Notes under the pieces: model-generated
Databases searched by the model: none
Told to the model about the DNA's origin: nothing
Seen by the model: the letters and a program-made list of their open reading frames with translations, nothing else
Origin: Burkholderiaceae bacterium
GTDB lineage: Bacteria; Pseudomonadota; Gammaproteobacteria; Burkholderiales; Burkholderiaceae_E
DNA length: 64,000 nt
Assembly: GCA_016710525.1 (NCBI GenBank)
Contig: JADJVQ010000008.1
Coordinates: forward strand, 81,641-145,640
Direction: 5' to 3'
Shown: piece after piece, positions 8,837 through 20,490 of the stretch
Layout of the letters: each line of letters starts with the position of its first letter
How positions within the stretch are numbered: position 1 is the first letter of the stretch
Program-made: the position numbers and the translations under genes

Positions 8837-11181
8837 TCAATCGTCCGATCGGCCGCGCGGTTCGTTCAATGCGGCAAGCAGGACCGCCGGTGTGCAGGGC
8901 GCCACCGACACCCGCACGCCGTCGACACTGGCCACCGCCTCCCGGATGGCCTCGTACACGGCGATCCCCAGCATGAACGGCGGCTCGCCCACCGCCTTCG
9001 AGCCGAACAGGTTGCTTTCGGGATTGGCCTCGGGCCACAGGGCGACGGTGAAGTGCTCGGGCACGTCGCCGCTGGTGGGAATTTTATAGGTCGAGGGCGC
9101 ATGGGTCGTCAGCAGGCCGCGCTCGTTCCAGACCAGCTCTTCGGTGGTCAGCCAGCCCATGCCCTGCACGAAGGCGCCCTCGATCTGGCCGATGTCGATC
9201 GCCGGATTGATGCTGCGGCCGACGTCGTGAAGGATGTCGACCGCCATGACCCGCGACTCGCCCGTGAGCACGTCGAGCGCCACTTCGACGCAAGCCGCGC
9301 CGTAGGCGAAGTAGTAGAACGGTCGGCCGCTCAGGGTCTGCTTGTCATAGTGGATCTTGGGCGTGCGGTAGAACCCGTCGGACCACAACTGAACCCGCGC
9401 GGCATACGCTTCGCGGACGACGTCCTCGAAACGCCGGACTCCGCTCGGACTGTGCACCTGGCCGCCGGCCAGGCGGACCGCGTCGGGTTGCACGCCATCG
9501 CGCCCGGCGACAAACGATGCCAGGCGTTCGCGCACGGTCCGGGCGGCCGCCTGCGCCGCGCGGCCGTTCAGGTCGGTGCCCGCGGACGCGGCGGTGGCCG
9601 ATGCGTTGGGCACTCGGGCCGTATCGCTGGCGCTGATCCTGACGCGGGCCAGGGGCACGCCCAGTTCGTCGGCCACGACCTGGCAGACCTTGGTATGCAG
9701 GCCCTGGCCCATTTCGGTGCCGCCGTGGTTCACCAGCACCGATCCGTCGGTATACACCGACACCAGCGCGCCGGCCTGGTTGAACTGGGTGGCGGTGAAC
9801 GAGATCCCGAACTTCACCGGGGTGATCGCCAATCCGCGCTTGAGCAGCGGATGGGCCGCGTTCCAGGCGGCGACCGATTCGCGCCGGGCGCGGTAGTCGC
9901 TGTCGCGCGCGAGTTGCGCGATCAGCTGCGGCGCGATGTTGTCTTCGAGCTCCATGCCGTAGTGCGTGACATTGCGCGGCGCCTCGCCATAGAGGTTGCG
10001 CTGACGCACGTCGAGCGGGTCCAGGCCCAGCGTGTGCGCGATGTCGCCGAGGATGGTCTCGATCGCGATCACGCCCTGCGGCCCGCCGAAGCCGCGAAAC
10101 GCAGTGTTGGACTGGGTGTTGGTGCGGCAGCGCAGCGACTCGATGTCGACATGGGCCAGGTAGTAGGCGTTGTCCGCATGAAAGACCGAGCGGTCGTTCA
10201 CCGGCCCGGACAGGTCGGCGCTGAAGCCGCACTGGCTGGCCATCATCAGCTGCAGGCCATTGAGCAGGCCATCGGGCTCGAATCCGACCGTGTAGCGGTA
10301 CAGGTAGTTATGCCGCTTGCCGGTGATCATGATGTCGTCGTCACGATCGAGGCGCATCTTCACCGGATGGCCGGTCTTGTGGGCGGCCAGCGCTGCCCAG
10401 ACGGCCACGTGACCGGCCTGCGTCTCCTTGCCTCCGAAGCCGCCGCCCATCCGGCGGCATTGCACCTGAACCGCGTGCTGGGGCAGTGCCAGCGCGTGCG
10501 CGATCCAATGCTGGATTTCTCCCGGGTGCTGACTGGAGACATGCACCACCCAGCCCTGCTGCTCCTGGCCGATCGCGTACGCGATCTGGCCTTCGAGGTA
10601 AAAATGCTCCTGGCCGCCGATGCGGAACTCACCGGCCAGGGTGCAGGGGCTGGCGTCGATGGCGGCCTGCGCGTCGCCGCGCTGCAGGCGGACTGGCGGC
10701 AGCACGTAAGCCTGCTGCGCCATCGCGTCTTCGATGCTGAGGATGGCTGGCAGCGGGGTGATGTCGCAGGTCACGAGACGGGCCGCACGCAGGGCCAGTC
10801 GATGGGAGGTGGCCACCACCAGGGCCACCACCTGCCCGACGTGCAGCACCTGACCGGTCGCCAGGATCGGCTCGTCATGGGCAGGCGTGGCGAAGCATCC
10901 GTCGCCGGGCACATCCGCGGCGGTCACGACCGCGATCACGCCGGGCAGGGCCAGCGCGGCCGAGGCATCGATGCCCCGCAGGTGGCCGTGCGCGACCGGG
11001 CTCATCACCGGGGCCGCATGCAGGCTGCCTTCCAGCAGGGCGATGTCGTCGACATACTGCGCTTCGCCCGTGATGTGGGCCCGGGCGCTCTCGTGCGCGA
11101 CCGACTGGCCGGTGATCGTGCCGAGATGCCGATCCTCGGCGGGCAGGGGCCGGTCCGCGCCCTGCGCTGCGGGCGGCGTGT

Positions 11182-11185
<4 letters not shown>
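8837..11185 (-). CDS. xdhB: Xanthine dehydrogenase molybdopterin-binding subunit XdhB
   Basis: This is the large subunit (782 residues) that binds the molybdenum cofactor and hydroxylates hypoxanthine and xanthine to urate. Family signatures include GGGFGGKETQA, TNTQSNTAFRGFGGPQG with the substrate-orienting Arg, HGGTEMGQGLHTK, and the catalytic Glu in AVGEPPFMLGIAV near the C-terminus. The open frame extends far upstream, but the ATG at 11185 is the true start. It overlaps the xdhA stop as ATGA and begins the usual N-terminus (GQSVAHESARAHITGEAQYVDD). It is co-transcribed with xdhA. Confidence 0.95.
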
Positions 11186-12645
<1,460 letters not shown>

Positions 12646-12730
12646 GGTCGATGGCGAAGGAGCGGCGGATGCCAGGATGGCCTCACGGGCGGGGGATCCT
12701 TGCACGATAGGCGGCGCCGAGGCACCGAAC

Positions 12731-12759
12731 ATATGAAATCGGATATGAACACTATATGA
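12731..12759. promoter_or_regulatory. Three ATATGA direct repeats between xdhA and the LysR gene
   Basis: ATATGA occurs at 12731, 12743 and 12754 on the plus strand, with spacings of 12 and 11 bp, in the only AT-rich part of this neighbourhood. The location between divergent xdhA and a LysR regulator is where a LysR protein would bind to control both. The last copy also resembles a -10 element (TATATG) a few bases before the LysR start. Confidence 0.4.
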
Positions 12760-13700
12760 TCATTCGGATGGAAAATCCGGCGCGACTGGCCAAGATCGAT
12801 CTTCACCTGATCAAAGTCCTCCATACCTTGCTGCTGACCCACAGTGTCTCGACGAGCGCCCTGCGCCTGGGCATGCACCAGCCCGCGGTCAGCACGGCGC
12901 TGGCCCGCCTGCGCGAGCTCACCGGCGATCCCATTCTGGTGCGCGCAGGCCGCGCAATGGTGCCCACCGACACCGCGCGTGCACTGCTTGCACCGGCAAC
13001 GGACATCCTGTCGGCGGCCGAGCGCCTCTTCTCGGGGCATGCCGCCACGCGCTTCGAACCGGCCAGCAGCACCCGGGTGTTCCGGGTCGCCGCGAGCGAT
13101 TACCTCGATCCGCAGTTCCTGCCGTTGCTGGTGGCCGGCATCAAGCGCGAAGCGCCCTTGTCCGGCATCGAAATCCTGCCCCTCAGCGCCGATTTCGATT
13201 ACCGCCAGCGTCTGGCGGCCGGCGAGATCGATCTGGTCGTGGGCAATTGGCTGTCGCCGCCGGCGGACCTGCACATCGGGCGCCTGTTCCAGGACGAGAT
13301 CGTCTGCCTGGTCGCCGCCCGGCATCCGGCCGTGCGTCGCGGCTGGACTGCCGAGAAGTACCTGGCCTGCGATCACATCGCGCCCACGCCCACTCATCCC
13401 GGGGCGCGCGGCATCATCGACGAGCTGCTCGCGCAATCGGGCCTGCGCCGCAGCATCAGCGTGCGCTGCCCGCACTTCGCGCTGACCCCGGCGATGGTCT
13501 CCGACAGCCTGCTGGTGCTCACCACCGGGCGGCTGTTCTGCACGAGCTTCACCGCCAGCCTGCCGGTGCGCATCGTGCCGTGTCCGGTGCCGATGCCGGC
13601 TCTCAAGTACTATCAGCTGTGGCATGACCGCACCCAGCAGTCGGCGGCATGCAAGTGGCTGCGCGATCAGGTTCGTCGCGTGGCTTCGCGCCTCCGATAA
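12756..13700 (+). CDS. LysR-family regulator divergent from xdhAB
   Basis: This protein has 314 residues from the ATG at 12756, or 310 from ATG 12768; neither start has a clear ribosome site. The helix-turn-helix (about 20-75) contains SALRLGMHQPAVSTALARLR, and the effector domain occupies the rest. NodD-like features such as LHLIKVLHTLLLTHSVSTSA place it in the branch that often regulates aromatic or purine catabolism. Its divergent position against xdhAB, with the purine-type ABC transporter following 27 bp downstream on the same strand, makes it the probable local regulator of purine degradation. The effector is unknown. Confidence 0.9.
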   Translation: MIIRMENPARLAKIDLHLIKVLHTLLLTHSVSTSALRLGMHQPAVSTALARLRELTGDPILVRAGRAMVPTDTARALLAPATDILSAAERLFSGHAATRFEPASSTRVFRVAASDYLDPQFLPLLVAGIKREAPLSGIEILPLSADFDYRQRLAAGEIDLVVGNWLSPPADLHIGRLFQDEIVCLVAARHPAVRRGWTAEKYLACDHIAPTPTHPGARGIIDELLAQSGLRRSISVRCPHFALTPAMVSDSLLVLTTGRLFCTSFTASLPVRIVPCPVPMPALKYYQLWHDRTQQSAACKWLRDQVRRVASRLR

Positions 13701-13727
13701 GCATCGCTCCCGACTGCCGGTCCGCCC

Positions 13728-15263
13728 ATGACTGCCGCCCGCCTCGAACTGCGCGACATCAGCAAACAGTACCCCGCGGTGCTCGCCAACGACAGCGTGT
13801 CGCTCACGGTCGCGCCCGGCGAGATCCATGCCGTTCTGGGCGAAAACGGCGCCGGCAAATCGACCCTGATGAAGATCATCTACGGTGCGGTCCGCCCCGA
13901 TGCCGGCACCGTGGTCTTCGACGGCCAGCCGGTGAAGGTGCGCAGCCCCAGCGAGGCGCGCGCGCTGGGCATTGCGATGGTCTTCCAGCATTTTTCGCTG
14001 TTCGAGACCCTGAGCGTCGCCGAGAACGTGATGCTCGGACTGCCCGCGGGGCAGTCGCTGGCCGACATCAGCCGGCGCATCCGCGACAAGGCGATGGAGT
14101 ACGGCCAGGAGATCGATCCCGAGCGCCCGGTCCACACCTTGTCGGTCGGAGAGCGCCAGCGCGTCGAGATCGTGCGGGCGCTGCTGGTCGAGCCGCGCCT
14201 GCTGATCCTGGACGAACCCACCTCGGTGCTGATGCCCCAGGCGGTCGATCGGCTGTTCGTCACGCTGCGCAAGCTCGCCGACACCGGCTGCAGCATCCTG
14301 TACATCAGCCACAAGCTCGATGAGATCCGCTCGCTGTGCCATCGCTGCACGGTGCTGCGCGCCGGCCGCGTGACGGGCGTGGTCGACCCCGCGGTCGAGT
14401 CCAACGCCAGCCTGTCGCGCCTGATGATCGGCAGCGATCTGCCGGCGCTGCCGGCGCGCGAGGACCGGCGCGGCGAGCTCGCGCTCGAGCTGCGGGCGCT
14501 GACGCTGGCGCGGGCCGACCAGCACGGCGTTTCGCTGCAGGCGCTGTCGCTCACCGTGCGCAGCGGCGAGATCGTCGGCATCGCCGGCGTGTCCGGCAAT
14601 GGCCAGCAGGAGATGCTGGCCGCGCTGTCCGGTGAAGACCCGCGCGCGCAGCCCGCGTCCGTGCGGCTGTTCGGCGAACCGATCGGCGCGCTGGGTCCGG
14701 CCCGCCGGCGCCGCCTGGGCCTTCACTTCGTGCCCGAGGAACGGCTGGGCCGCGGCGCCGTGCCGTCGATGTCCCTGCTGCAGAACATGCTGCTCACCCG
14801 CGCCGACCGGCATACCGTGGGCCGGGGCGGCTGGCTGCGGCTGGACCGCGTCGCCCGGCTGGCGGCCGGGGTCGTCGAGCGGTTCCGGGTCAAGACGCCC
14901 GGCGTCCAGGCGGCCGCCCGCAGCCTGTCCGGAGGCAATCTGCAGAAGTTCATCGTCGGTCGCGAGATCGATGCGAAGCCGCGCGTGCTGGTCATCGCGC
15001 AGCCCACCTGGGGGGTCGACGTCGGCGCCTCGGCCCAGATCCGCGCCGAACTGCTGGCGCTGCGCGACGCCGGGTGCGCGCTGCTGCTGGTGTCCGAAGA
15101 GCTCGACGAGCTGTTCGAGCTCAGCGATCGGCTGCATGTCATCGCGGGCGGGCGGCTGTCGCCGTCGATCGCGACCGGCGAGGCCACGGTCGGCCTGATC
15201 GGCGAATGGATGAGCGGCCTGTGGCCGGCAGAGCCTGAAAGCGGGAGCCGGCATGCGGCTTGA
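13728..15263 (+). CDS. Purine/nucleoside-type ABC transporter, duplicated ATPase
   Basis: This 511-residue cytoplasmic ATPase has two fused ABC domains, as in the BMP-family nucleoside importers (YufO/NupB type). The first domain has Walker A GENGAGKST, the signature in TLSVGERQRVEIVRALL and Walker B LLILDEPTSVL. The second has a degenerate Walker A (GVSGNGQQE), the signature SLSGGNLQKFIVGREI and a Walker-B-like RVLVIAQPTWGVDVG, which is normal for this subfamily. It overlaps the permease gene by 11 bp. With the two permeases and lipoprotein receptor downstream it forms a complete importer. Purine cargo is inferred from xdh and guaD nearby. Confidence 0.92.
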   Translation: MTAARLELRDISKQYPAVLANDSVSLTVAPGEIHAVLGENGAGKSTLMKIIYGAVRPDAGTVVFDGQPVKVRSPSEARALGIAMVFQHFSLFETLSVAENVMLGLPAGQSLADISRRIRDKAMEYGQEIDPERPVHTLSVGERQRVEIVRALLVEPRLLILDEPTSVLMPQAVDRLFVTLRKLADTGCSILYISHKLDEIRSLCHRCTVLRAGRVTGVVDPAVESNASLSRLMIGSDLPALPAREDRRGELALELRALTLARADQHGVSLQALSLTVRSGEIVGIAGVSGNGQQEMLAALSGEDPRAQPASVRLFGEPIGALGPARRRRLGLHFVPEERLGRGAVPSMSLLQNMLLTRADRHTVGRGGWLRLDRVARLAAGVVERFRVKTPGVQAAARSLSGGNLQKFIVGREIDAKPRVLVIAQPTWGVDVGASAQIRAELLALRDAGCALLLVSEELDELFELSDRLHVIAGGRLSPSIATGEATVGLIGEWMSGLWPAEPESGSRHAA

Positions 15264-16305
15264 GGCGCGCGCCCAGCCATCGGCCGCGATGGCTCTGCTC
15301 TCGCCAGTGCTGGCGCTGGCGCTGACCGTGCTGATCGGCGTGCTGCTGTTCTCGGCGCTGGGCAAGGATCCTCTGCGCGGCCTGGCCGTGTTCTTCTGGG
15401 AGCCGCTGCGCACCGGTTACGCGCTGACCGAGCTGGGCGTGAAGGCCACGCCGCTGGTGCTGTGCGCACTCGGCCTGATCGTGTGCTTCCGGGCCAACGT
15501 CTGGAACATCGGTGCGGAGGGGCAACTGCTGGCCGGCGCCATGGCCGGGGGCGCGGTCGCGCTTCTGGCCGGTCCGGGCTCGGGGCTGTACATGCTGCCC
15601 GCGGTGCTGGCCGCCGGCGTGCTGGGCGGCATGGCATGGGCATCGATCACCGCTTGGCTGCGCGACCGCGCCAACGCCAATGAAATCCTGGTCAGCCTGA
15701 TGCTGGTCTATGTGGCGCAGCTGCTGCTGGCCTTCCTGGTCCACGGGCCCCTGAAAGACCCGCAGGGATACAACTTTCCCCAGACCCGGATGTTCCTCCC
15801 CGACGTGCTGATGCCGCTGCTGGTGCGCGGTACCCGCCTGCATCTGGGGGCGCTGCTGGCGCTGGTCGCGGTGCCCTGCATCGGCGTGTTTCTGTTCCGC
15901 AGCTTCGCCGGCTATCAGCTGCAGGTGGGCGGGCTCGCGCCGCTGGCGGCGCGCTACGCCGGCTTTTCGTCGCGCACGGCCCTGTGGCAGGCCATGCTGC
16001 TCTCGGGTGGACTGGCGGGGCTGGCCGGCGCCATCGAAGCGGCCGGGCCGCTCGGCCAGCTCACCCCGCACGTGTCCTCGGGGTATGGCTTTGCGGCCAT
16101 CATCGTGGCCTTCGTGGGCCGGCTGCATCCGGTGGGCGTGGTGTTTGCAGCGATCCTGATGTCCATGTTCTACATCGGCGGTGAACTGGCGCAATCCCGT
16201 CTCGGTCTGCCCAGCGCGCTCACCGGTGTCTTCCAGGGCCTGCTGCTGATCGCGCTGCTGGCCTGCGACACGCTCATCCACTATCGGGTGAGGCTGGCGC
16301 GATGA
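15253..16305 (+). CDS. ABC transporter permease, purine/nucleoside type (first)
   Basis: This 350-residue inner-membrane permease of the BPD_transp_2 family has about nine hydrophobic helices. The motif VCFRANVWNIGAEGQLLAGAMAGG, whose core NIGAEGQLL interacts with the ATPase, is diagnostic for nucleoside-type permeases (NupP/RnsC). The start ATG lies inside the 3' end of the ATPase gene, so translation is coupled. It pairs with the second permease at 16371. Confidence 0.92.
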   Translation: MRLEARAQPSAAMALLSPVLALALTVLIGVLLFSALGKDPLRGLAVFFWEPLRTGYALTELGVKATPLVLCALGLIVCFRANVWNIGAEGQLLAGAMAGGAVALLAGPGSGLYMLPAVLAAGVLGGMAWASITAWLRDRANANEILVSLMLVYVAQLLLAFLVHGPLKDPQGYNFPQTRMFLPDVLMPLLVRGTRLHLGALLALVAVPCIGVFLFRSFAGYQLQVGGLAPLAARYAGFSSRTALWQAMLLSGGLAGLAGAIEAAGPLGQLTPHVSSGYGFAAIIVAFVGRLHPVGVVFAAILMSMFYIGGELAQSRLGLPSALTGVFQGLLLIALLACDTLIHYRVRLAR

Positions 16306-16370
16306 CCCGGACCACCCGATGAACCCCATCGCCCCATGCCGATGAACATCCGCATCCCACGGGAGGCCGC

Positions 16371-17291
16371 TTGGACGCTGTCGCGCTGCTGATCGCCGCC
16401 ACGCTGAACGCCGGCACGCCGCTGGCCCTGGCGGCGCTGGGTCTGCTGCTCAACGAAAAGGCCGGCGTGGTCAACCTGGGGGCCGAGGGCATCCTGCTGA
16501 TGGCGGCGGTCGCCGGATTCGCCGTGGCTTTCGGCTCGGGCAGTCCGGCGCTGGGCCTGGCGGCCGGCGCCGCGGTCGGCGCGGCGATGGCCGGCCTGCT
16601 CGGCGTGCTGGTGATCTGGCTGAACACCAACCAGTACGCCAGCGGGCTGGCGCTCAGCCTGTTCGGGGGCGGCCTGTCGGCCTTCGCCGGCCTGCCCTAT
16701 GTGGGCAAGAATCTTCCGCCGGCGCCGGTGTGGCCGGTGCCGGTGCTCTCCGACATTCCCTGGCTCGGGCCGGCCCTGTTTCGCCAGTCGCCGATGGTCT
16801 ACCTCACCATTGCGATCGCGCTGGCACTGATCTGGTTCCTGGACCGCACCAGATCCGGGCTGGTTCTGCGCGCCGTCGGCGAATCGCCCGAGGCCGCGCA
16901 CGCGCTGGGCTACCCGGTCCGGCGCATCCGTCTGGCGGCGATGATGGCCGGCGGGCTGCTGTGCGGCGTGGCCGGCGCGTTCATCTCCGTCCTCTACACA
17001 CCCTTGTGGGTCGAGGGCATGATTGCCGGACGCGGATGGATCGCGCTGGCGCTCACGGTTTTCGCGACATGGCGCCCGGCCCGGGTCTTGCTTGGAGCGT
17101 ATCTGTTCGGCGGCGTCACCATGCTTCAGTTCCATCTGCAGGGCATGGGGGTGCAGGTCGCCAGCCAGTGGCTGTCGATGTTGCCCTATGTCGCCACGGT
17201 GGTCGTGCTGGCCCTGATCTCCCGGAACCCGGCCTGGATCCGTGTCAACATGCCCGCCTCTCTGGGCAAGCCCTTTCACCCGGGCCACTGA
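16371..17291 (+). CDS. ABC transporter permease, purine/nucleoside type (second)
   Basis: This second permease has 306 residues and about eight to nine helices. The conserved stretch NEKAGVVNLGAEGILLMAAV is typical of NupQ-type partners. The best start is a TTG at 16371 preceded by GGGAGG; the upstream ATG codons in the 65-bp gap are out of frame. It lies between the first permease and the substrate-binding lipoprotein, completing the heterodimeric pore. Confidence 0.9.
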   Translation: MDAVALLIAATLNAGTPLALAALGLLLNEKAGVVNLGAEGILLMAAVAGFAVAFGSGSPALGLAAGAAVGAAMAGLLGVLVIWLNTNQYASGLALSLFGGGLSAFAGLPYVGKNLPPAPVWPVPVLSDIPWLGPALFRQSPMVYLTIAIALALIWFLDRTRSGLVLRAVGESPEAAHALGYPVRRIRLAAMMAGGLLCGVAGAFISVLYTPLWVEGMIAGRGWIALALTVFATWRPARVLLGAYLFGGVTMLQFHLQGMGVQVASQWLSMLPYVATVVVLALISRNPAWIRVNMPASLGKPFHPGH

Positions 17292-17322
17292 GTTTTCAGC
17301 AATCAAACGAGGAGAATTCCCG

Positions 17323-18486
17323 ATGTTCGATACCCGTAAACGCGGCTGGCTGCGCCAGGCTGCCGTCCTGGGCGTGGCTGCCTTGTCCCTGGCCGGCTGC
17401 GGCAAGAAGGAAGAACCGGCGCCGCCGGCCGCCGCTGCGCCCGCACCCGCCGCCGCGCCGGCACCCGCGCCGGCGCCCGAGCCCCTGAAGATCGGCTTCG
17501 CCTATGTCGGCCCTGTGGGCGATGCCGGCTGGACCTTCGCGCACGACAACGCCCGCAAGGCCATCGAGGCCGAGTTCGGCGCCAAGGTCAAGACCAGCTT
17601 CGTCGAGAACGTGCCCGAAGGGCCCGATGCCGAGCGCGTGATCCGCGACCTGGCCTCGCAGGGCAACAAGCTGATCTTCGGCACCACCTTCGGCTACATG
17701 GAGCCGATGCTCAAGGTGGCCGCTGGCGCCAAGGATGTGCGCTTCGAGCATGCCACCGGCTACAAGAGCGCCGAGAACATGCGCACCTACGATTCGCGCA
17801 CCTATGAAGGCGCCTACATGGCGGGTGTGATCGCCGGCAAGATGACCAAGTCCAATACCCTGGGGGTGGTTGCCTCGATCCCCATTCCCGAGGTCATCCG
17901 CAACATCAACTCGTTCACGCTGGGCGCGCAGTCGGTCAATCCCAAGGTGAAAACCAAGGTGGTCTGGGTGAACAAGTGGTTCGATCCGCCCAAGGAGTCC
18001 GAAGCCGCCACCTCCCTGATCAACCAGGGCGCCGACGTGCTGATGCAGAACACCGACTCGGCCGCGGTGCTGCAGACCGCCGAGAAGATGGGCAAGTTCG
18101 CTTTCGGCTGGGACAGCGACATGAGCAAGTTCGGCCCGGGCGCGCATCTGGCGTCCGCGGTGATCAACTGGGCGCCGTACTACAAGAAGGCGACCAAGGA
18201 CGTGCTCGAGAACACCTGGAAAAGCGAAGGCGTGTGGTGGGGCGTCAAGGAAGGCGCGATCGACCTGGTCTCGATCTCGGACAAGATCCCGGAAGACACC
18301 CGCAAGAAGGTCGACGAAATCAAGGAAGGCCTGAAGAGCGGCGCGTTCGTGATCTGGAAGGGCCCGATCAAGGACCAGTCCGGCAAGGAAATGCTGGCCA
18401 AGGACGCGGTGGCTGACGACAAATTCCTGCATGACGTGAAGTGGTATGTGCAGGGCGTCGACGGCAAAGTCCCCAGCGGTAGCTAA
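17323..18486 (+). CDS. BMP-family substrate-binding lipoprotein
   Basis: This receptor for the preceding ABC importer has 387 residues from the ATG at 17323, which follows a GAGGAGAA ribosome site; the longer open frame lacks one. A lipoprotein signal ends in LSLAGC with Cys at about residue 26. An Ala/Pro-rich tether (about 30-58) then leads to the BMP/PnrA-like binding domain (KIGFAYVGPVGDAGWTFAHD, IFGTTFGYMEP, FGWDSDMSKFGPG). This family binds nucleosides and, in proteobacterial purine clusters, probably nucleobases. Conserved aromatic residues of the ligand pocket are present. It is probably strongly expressed as the operon's binding protein. Confidence 0.92.
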   Translation: MFDTRKRGWLRQAAVLGVAALSLAGCGKKEEPAPPAAAAPAPAAAPAPAPAPEPLKIGFAYVGPVGDAGWTFAHDNARKAIEAEFGAKVKTSFVENVPEGPDAERVIRDLASQGNKLIFGTTFGYMEPMLKVAAGAKDVRFEHATGYKSAENMRTYDSRTYEGAYMAGVIAGKMTKSNTLGVVASIPIPEVIRNINSFTLGAQSVNPKVKTKVVWVNKWFDPPKESEAATSLINQGADVLMQNTDSAAVLQTAEKMGKFAFGWDSDMSKFGPGAHLASAVINWAPYYKKATKDVLENTWKSEGVWWGVKEGAIDLVSISDKIPEDTRKKVDEIKEGLKSGAFVIWKGPIKDQSGKEMLAKDAVADDKFLHDVKWYVQGVDGKVPSGS

Positions 18487-18520
18487 GGCGAACCGGTGAA
18501 GGGGGGCCACCGGCCCGCCG

Positions 18521-18560
18521 GCCGGCGCGCCGCCCTGCCGGCTGGCGCGCCGCCCTGACG
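18521..18560 (+). repeat. Tandem duplication of a 20-bp GC-rich unit
   Basis: Two adjacent 20-bp units (18521-18540 and 18541-18560) match at 18 of 20 positions, with the shared core GGCGCGCCGCCCTG. They fill most of the gap between the receptor gene and the Rieske oxygenase gene. Each contains the palindrome GGCGCGCC. The function is unknown; replication slippage is the simplest origin. Confidence 0.6.
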
Positions 18561-18571
18561 GGCACCCACTC

Positions 18572-19587
18572 ATGATGCCGATCGAAGAGACGCTCTGGCT
18601 GCCGGTGTGCGCCGATGCGGATCTGCGCCTGGTCAGCTGCGGGCGATCCGCGTCCTCGGCCAGGACCGGGTGGTCTGGCGCACGGCCGATGGCCGTTTGT
18701 CCGCTGCGCCCGATCGTTGCCCCCATCGCGGCACGCCCCTGTCGATGGGCCAGGTGCAGGGCGACCGTCTCGTGTGCCCCTATCACGGCTGGGCGTTCGA
18801 CATCGAGGGCCGATGCCGGCATATCCCCGCGCTGGCGCAAGTCGTTCCCGGCGCCCGGCAAGCGGTGGCCTGCCATGCGGTCCGCGAACGGCACGGCCTG
18901 ATCTGGCTGCGTGCCGGCGCACCTCACGAGTCCTCGCTGCTGGCCGAACCTCCGCCCTTCGACGGTCCCGCCGAAGGGACCGGCATCCGGCGGGTGCTGT
19001 GCGGCCCGTACGACGTGGCCGCCAGCGCACCGCGCGTGCTCGAGAATTTCCTCGACCTGGCCCACTTCGCTTTCGTGCATGCCGGTTCGCTGGGCGACCC
19101 GGCCCATGCCGCGATCGGCGACTACCGGGTGGAGGCAGGCGGCGCGGGGCGGGGCCTGCGCGCCACCGGCTGCCGGGCCTGGCAGCCGAAAAGCAATCTG
19201 CTGGCACAAACCGGTGAAATGGTCGAGTACCGCTACGAGGTACCGGCGCCGTATTGCGCGGTGCTGTCCAAGTGCCCCGAACGCTGGCAGGACTATCAGG
19301 AGTCGATCGCGCTGTTCGCCCTGCCGCAGGATCCGGTTCGCACCCGCGTCTGGTTCCTGATCGCCATGTCGGCCGGCGATCGGTCCGACGAGCAGATTCG
19401 CGCGTTCCAGGATGCGCTCTTCGAACAGGATCGGCGGATCCTCGAGGCGCAGCGTCCGGCGCTGCTGCCGCTCGATCCGCGGGCGGAGGCCTCTTGCGCG
19501 ATCGACCGGCTGTCGCTGGCCTATCGGGCGTACCTGGGCGAACTCGGTGTGCGCTTTGGCGTGCTGCCGGCCGGCCCGGCACCATGA
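18572..19587 (+). pseudogene. Rieske-type aromatic ring-hydroxylating oxygenase alpha subunit (frameshifted)
   Basis: The Rieske [2Fe-2S] site is CPHRG followed by CPYHGW. The mononuclear iron site is DLAHFAFVH (D-x2-H-x4-H), with a later acidic ligand candidate in FEQDRRILEAQRP. The length of about 338 residues fits the VanA/NdmA demethylase-like group rather than the 450-residue dioxygenases. The first 19 residues (MMPIEETLWLPVCADADLR) are in another frame; one missing C near 18628 would join them (DLR-PGQLRAIRVLG). It probably reflects a base-calling error. It sits between two BMP-type receptors in a purine cluster, so an N-demethylase or hydroxylase acting on a substituted purine is possible but unproven. 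No reductase gene is adjacent. Confidence 0.8.
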
Positions 19588-19614
19588 GCGCGCCCGCGAG
19601 GGCCGCGTGAGCTT

Positions 19615-20490
19615 TCAGCCGACGCGCCGGCTTTCGCTCCACGCGAGATACAGGCCGCTGGCGACGATGATGGCCGAGCCGATCCAGGTGTAGATCGACG
19701 GCAGGTCGCCAAACACCAGGTAGCCGAGCAGTCCCGCGCTCACCAGTTGCGCGTACGAGAACGGCGCCATGATGTTGGCGGGCGCCAGGCGCATGGCGCT
19801 GGCCACGCAGAAGTGGCCGATGCCGCCGAACACGCCCAGGCAGAGCAGCATCAGGATATCGGCGGTGCGCAGCGGTGTCGTCCAGAAGAACGGCACGGCG
19901 ACGGACGTGATGACGCTGCCCAGCAGCGCGCTGTAGATGGCCGATGTCTCGGCCCGATCGGTGCCCGAGACCTTGCGGGTGAGGACCTGGTAAGTCGCGT
20001 AGCAGGCGGAACTGCCCAGGATCAGCAGCGAGGACCACTGGAAGACCTCGCTGCCGGGCCGCACGATGATCAGCACGCCCGCGAAGCCGACCAGCACGAC
20101 CACCATCCGGCTGGGCAGGATTTTTTCGCCGAGCATCGGCACCGCCAGCAGCGTGACCAGCATCGGTGCCAGGAAACTGATCGAAGTGGCTTCGGCCAGC
20201 GGCACGGTGCGCAGCGCGGTGAAGTACAGCATGGTCGAGGCGACCTGCAGCAGCGATCGGCCGAGCTGCGAGCCCAGTTGCTGCGAACGGATGATGTCCA
20301 GGCCGTGCCGCGGCAGAAAAAGCGCGAGCACGAACAGCAGGTGGCCCAGTGTGCGAGCCCAGACGATCTGCACCGAACTGAAGTGCGGGCTGAGCACCTT
20401 GACCACCGTGTTCATGCAGGCGAACAGGCAGACGGCCAGGCACATGAACAGAATGCCGCGGCTGACGCGGCTGAGGGGAACCTGGCTCAA
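19615..20490 (-). CDS. DMT-family (EamA) transporter
   Basis: This drug/metabolite transporter has two EamA repeats and ten predicted helices, about 291 residues from a TTG at 20490. The in-frame ATG at 20445 (MCLAVCLFACMNTV) would start inside the first helix, so the longer form is preferred, though no strong ribosome site is visible. Conserved features are KVLSPHFSSVQIVWARTLGH, TALRTVPLAEATSISFLAP and the mirrored APANIMAPFSYAQLVSAGLLGY. It is divergent from the second BMP receptor and within the purine region, so it could export a purine or related metabolite. That is only inference. Confidence 0.85.
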   Translation of the reverse strand: MSQVPLSRVSRGILFMCLAVCLFACMNTVVKVLSPHFSSVQIVWARTLGHLLFVLALFLPRHGLDIIRSQQLGSQLGRSLLQVASTMLYFTALRTVPLAEATSISFLAPMLVTLLAVPMLGEKILPSRMVVVLVGFAGVLIIVRPGSEVFQWSSLLILGSSACYATYQVLTRKVSGTDRAETSAIYSALLGSVITSVAVPFFWTTPLRTADILMLLCLGVFGGIGHFCVASAMRLAPANIMAPFSYAQLVSAGLLGYLVFGDLPSIYTWIGSAIIVASGLYLAWSESRRVG

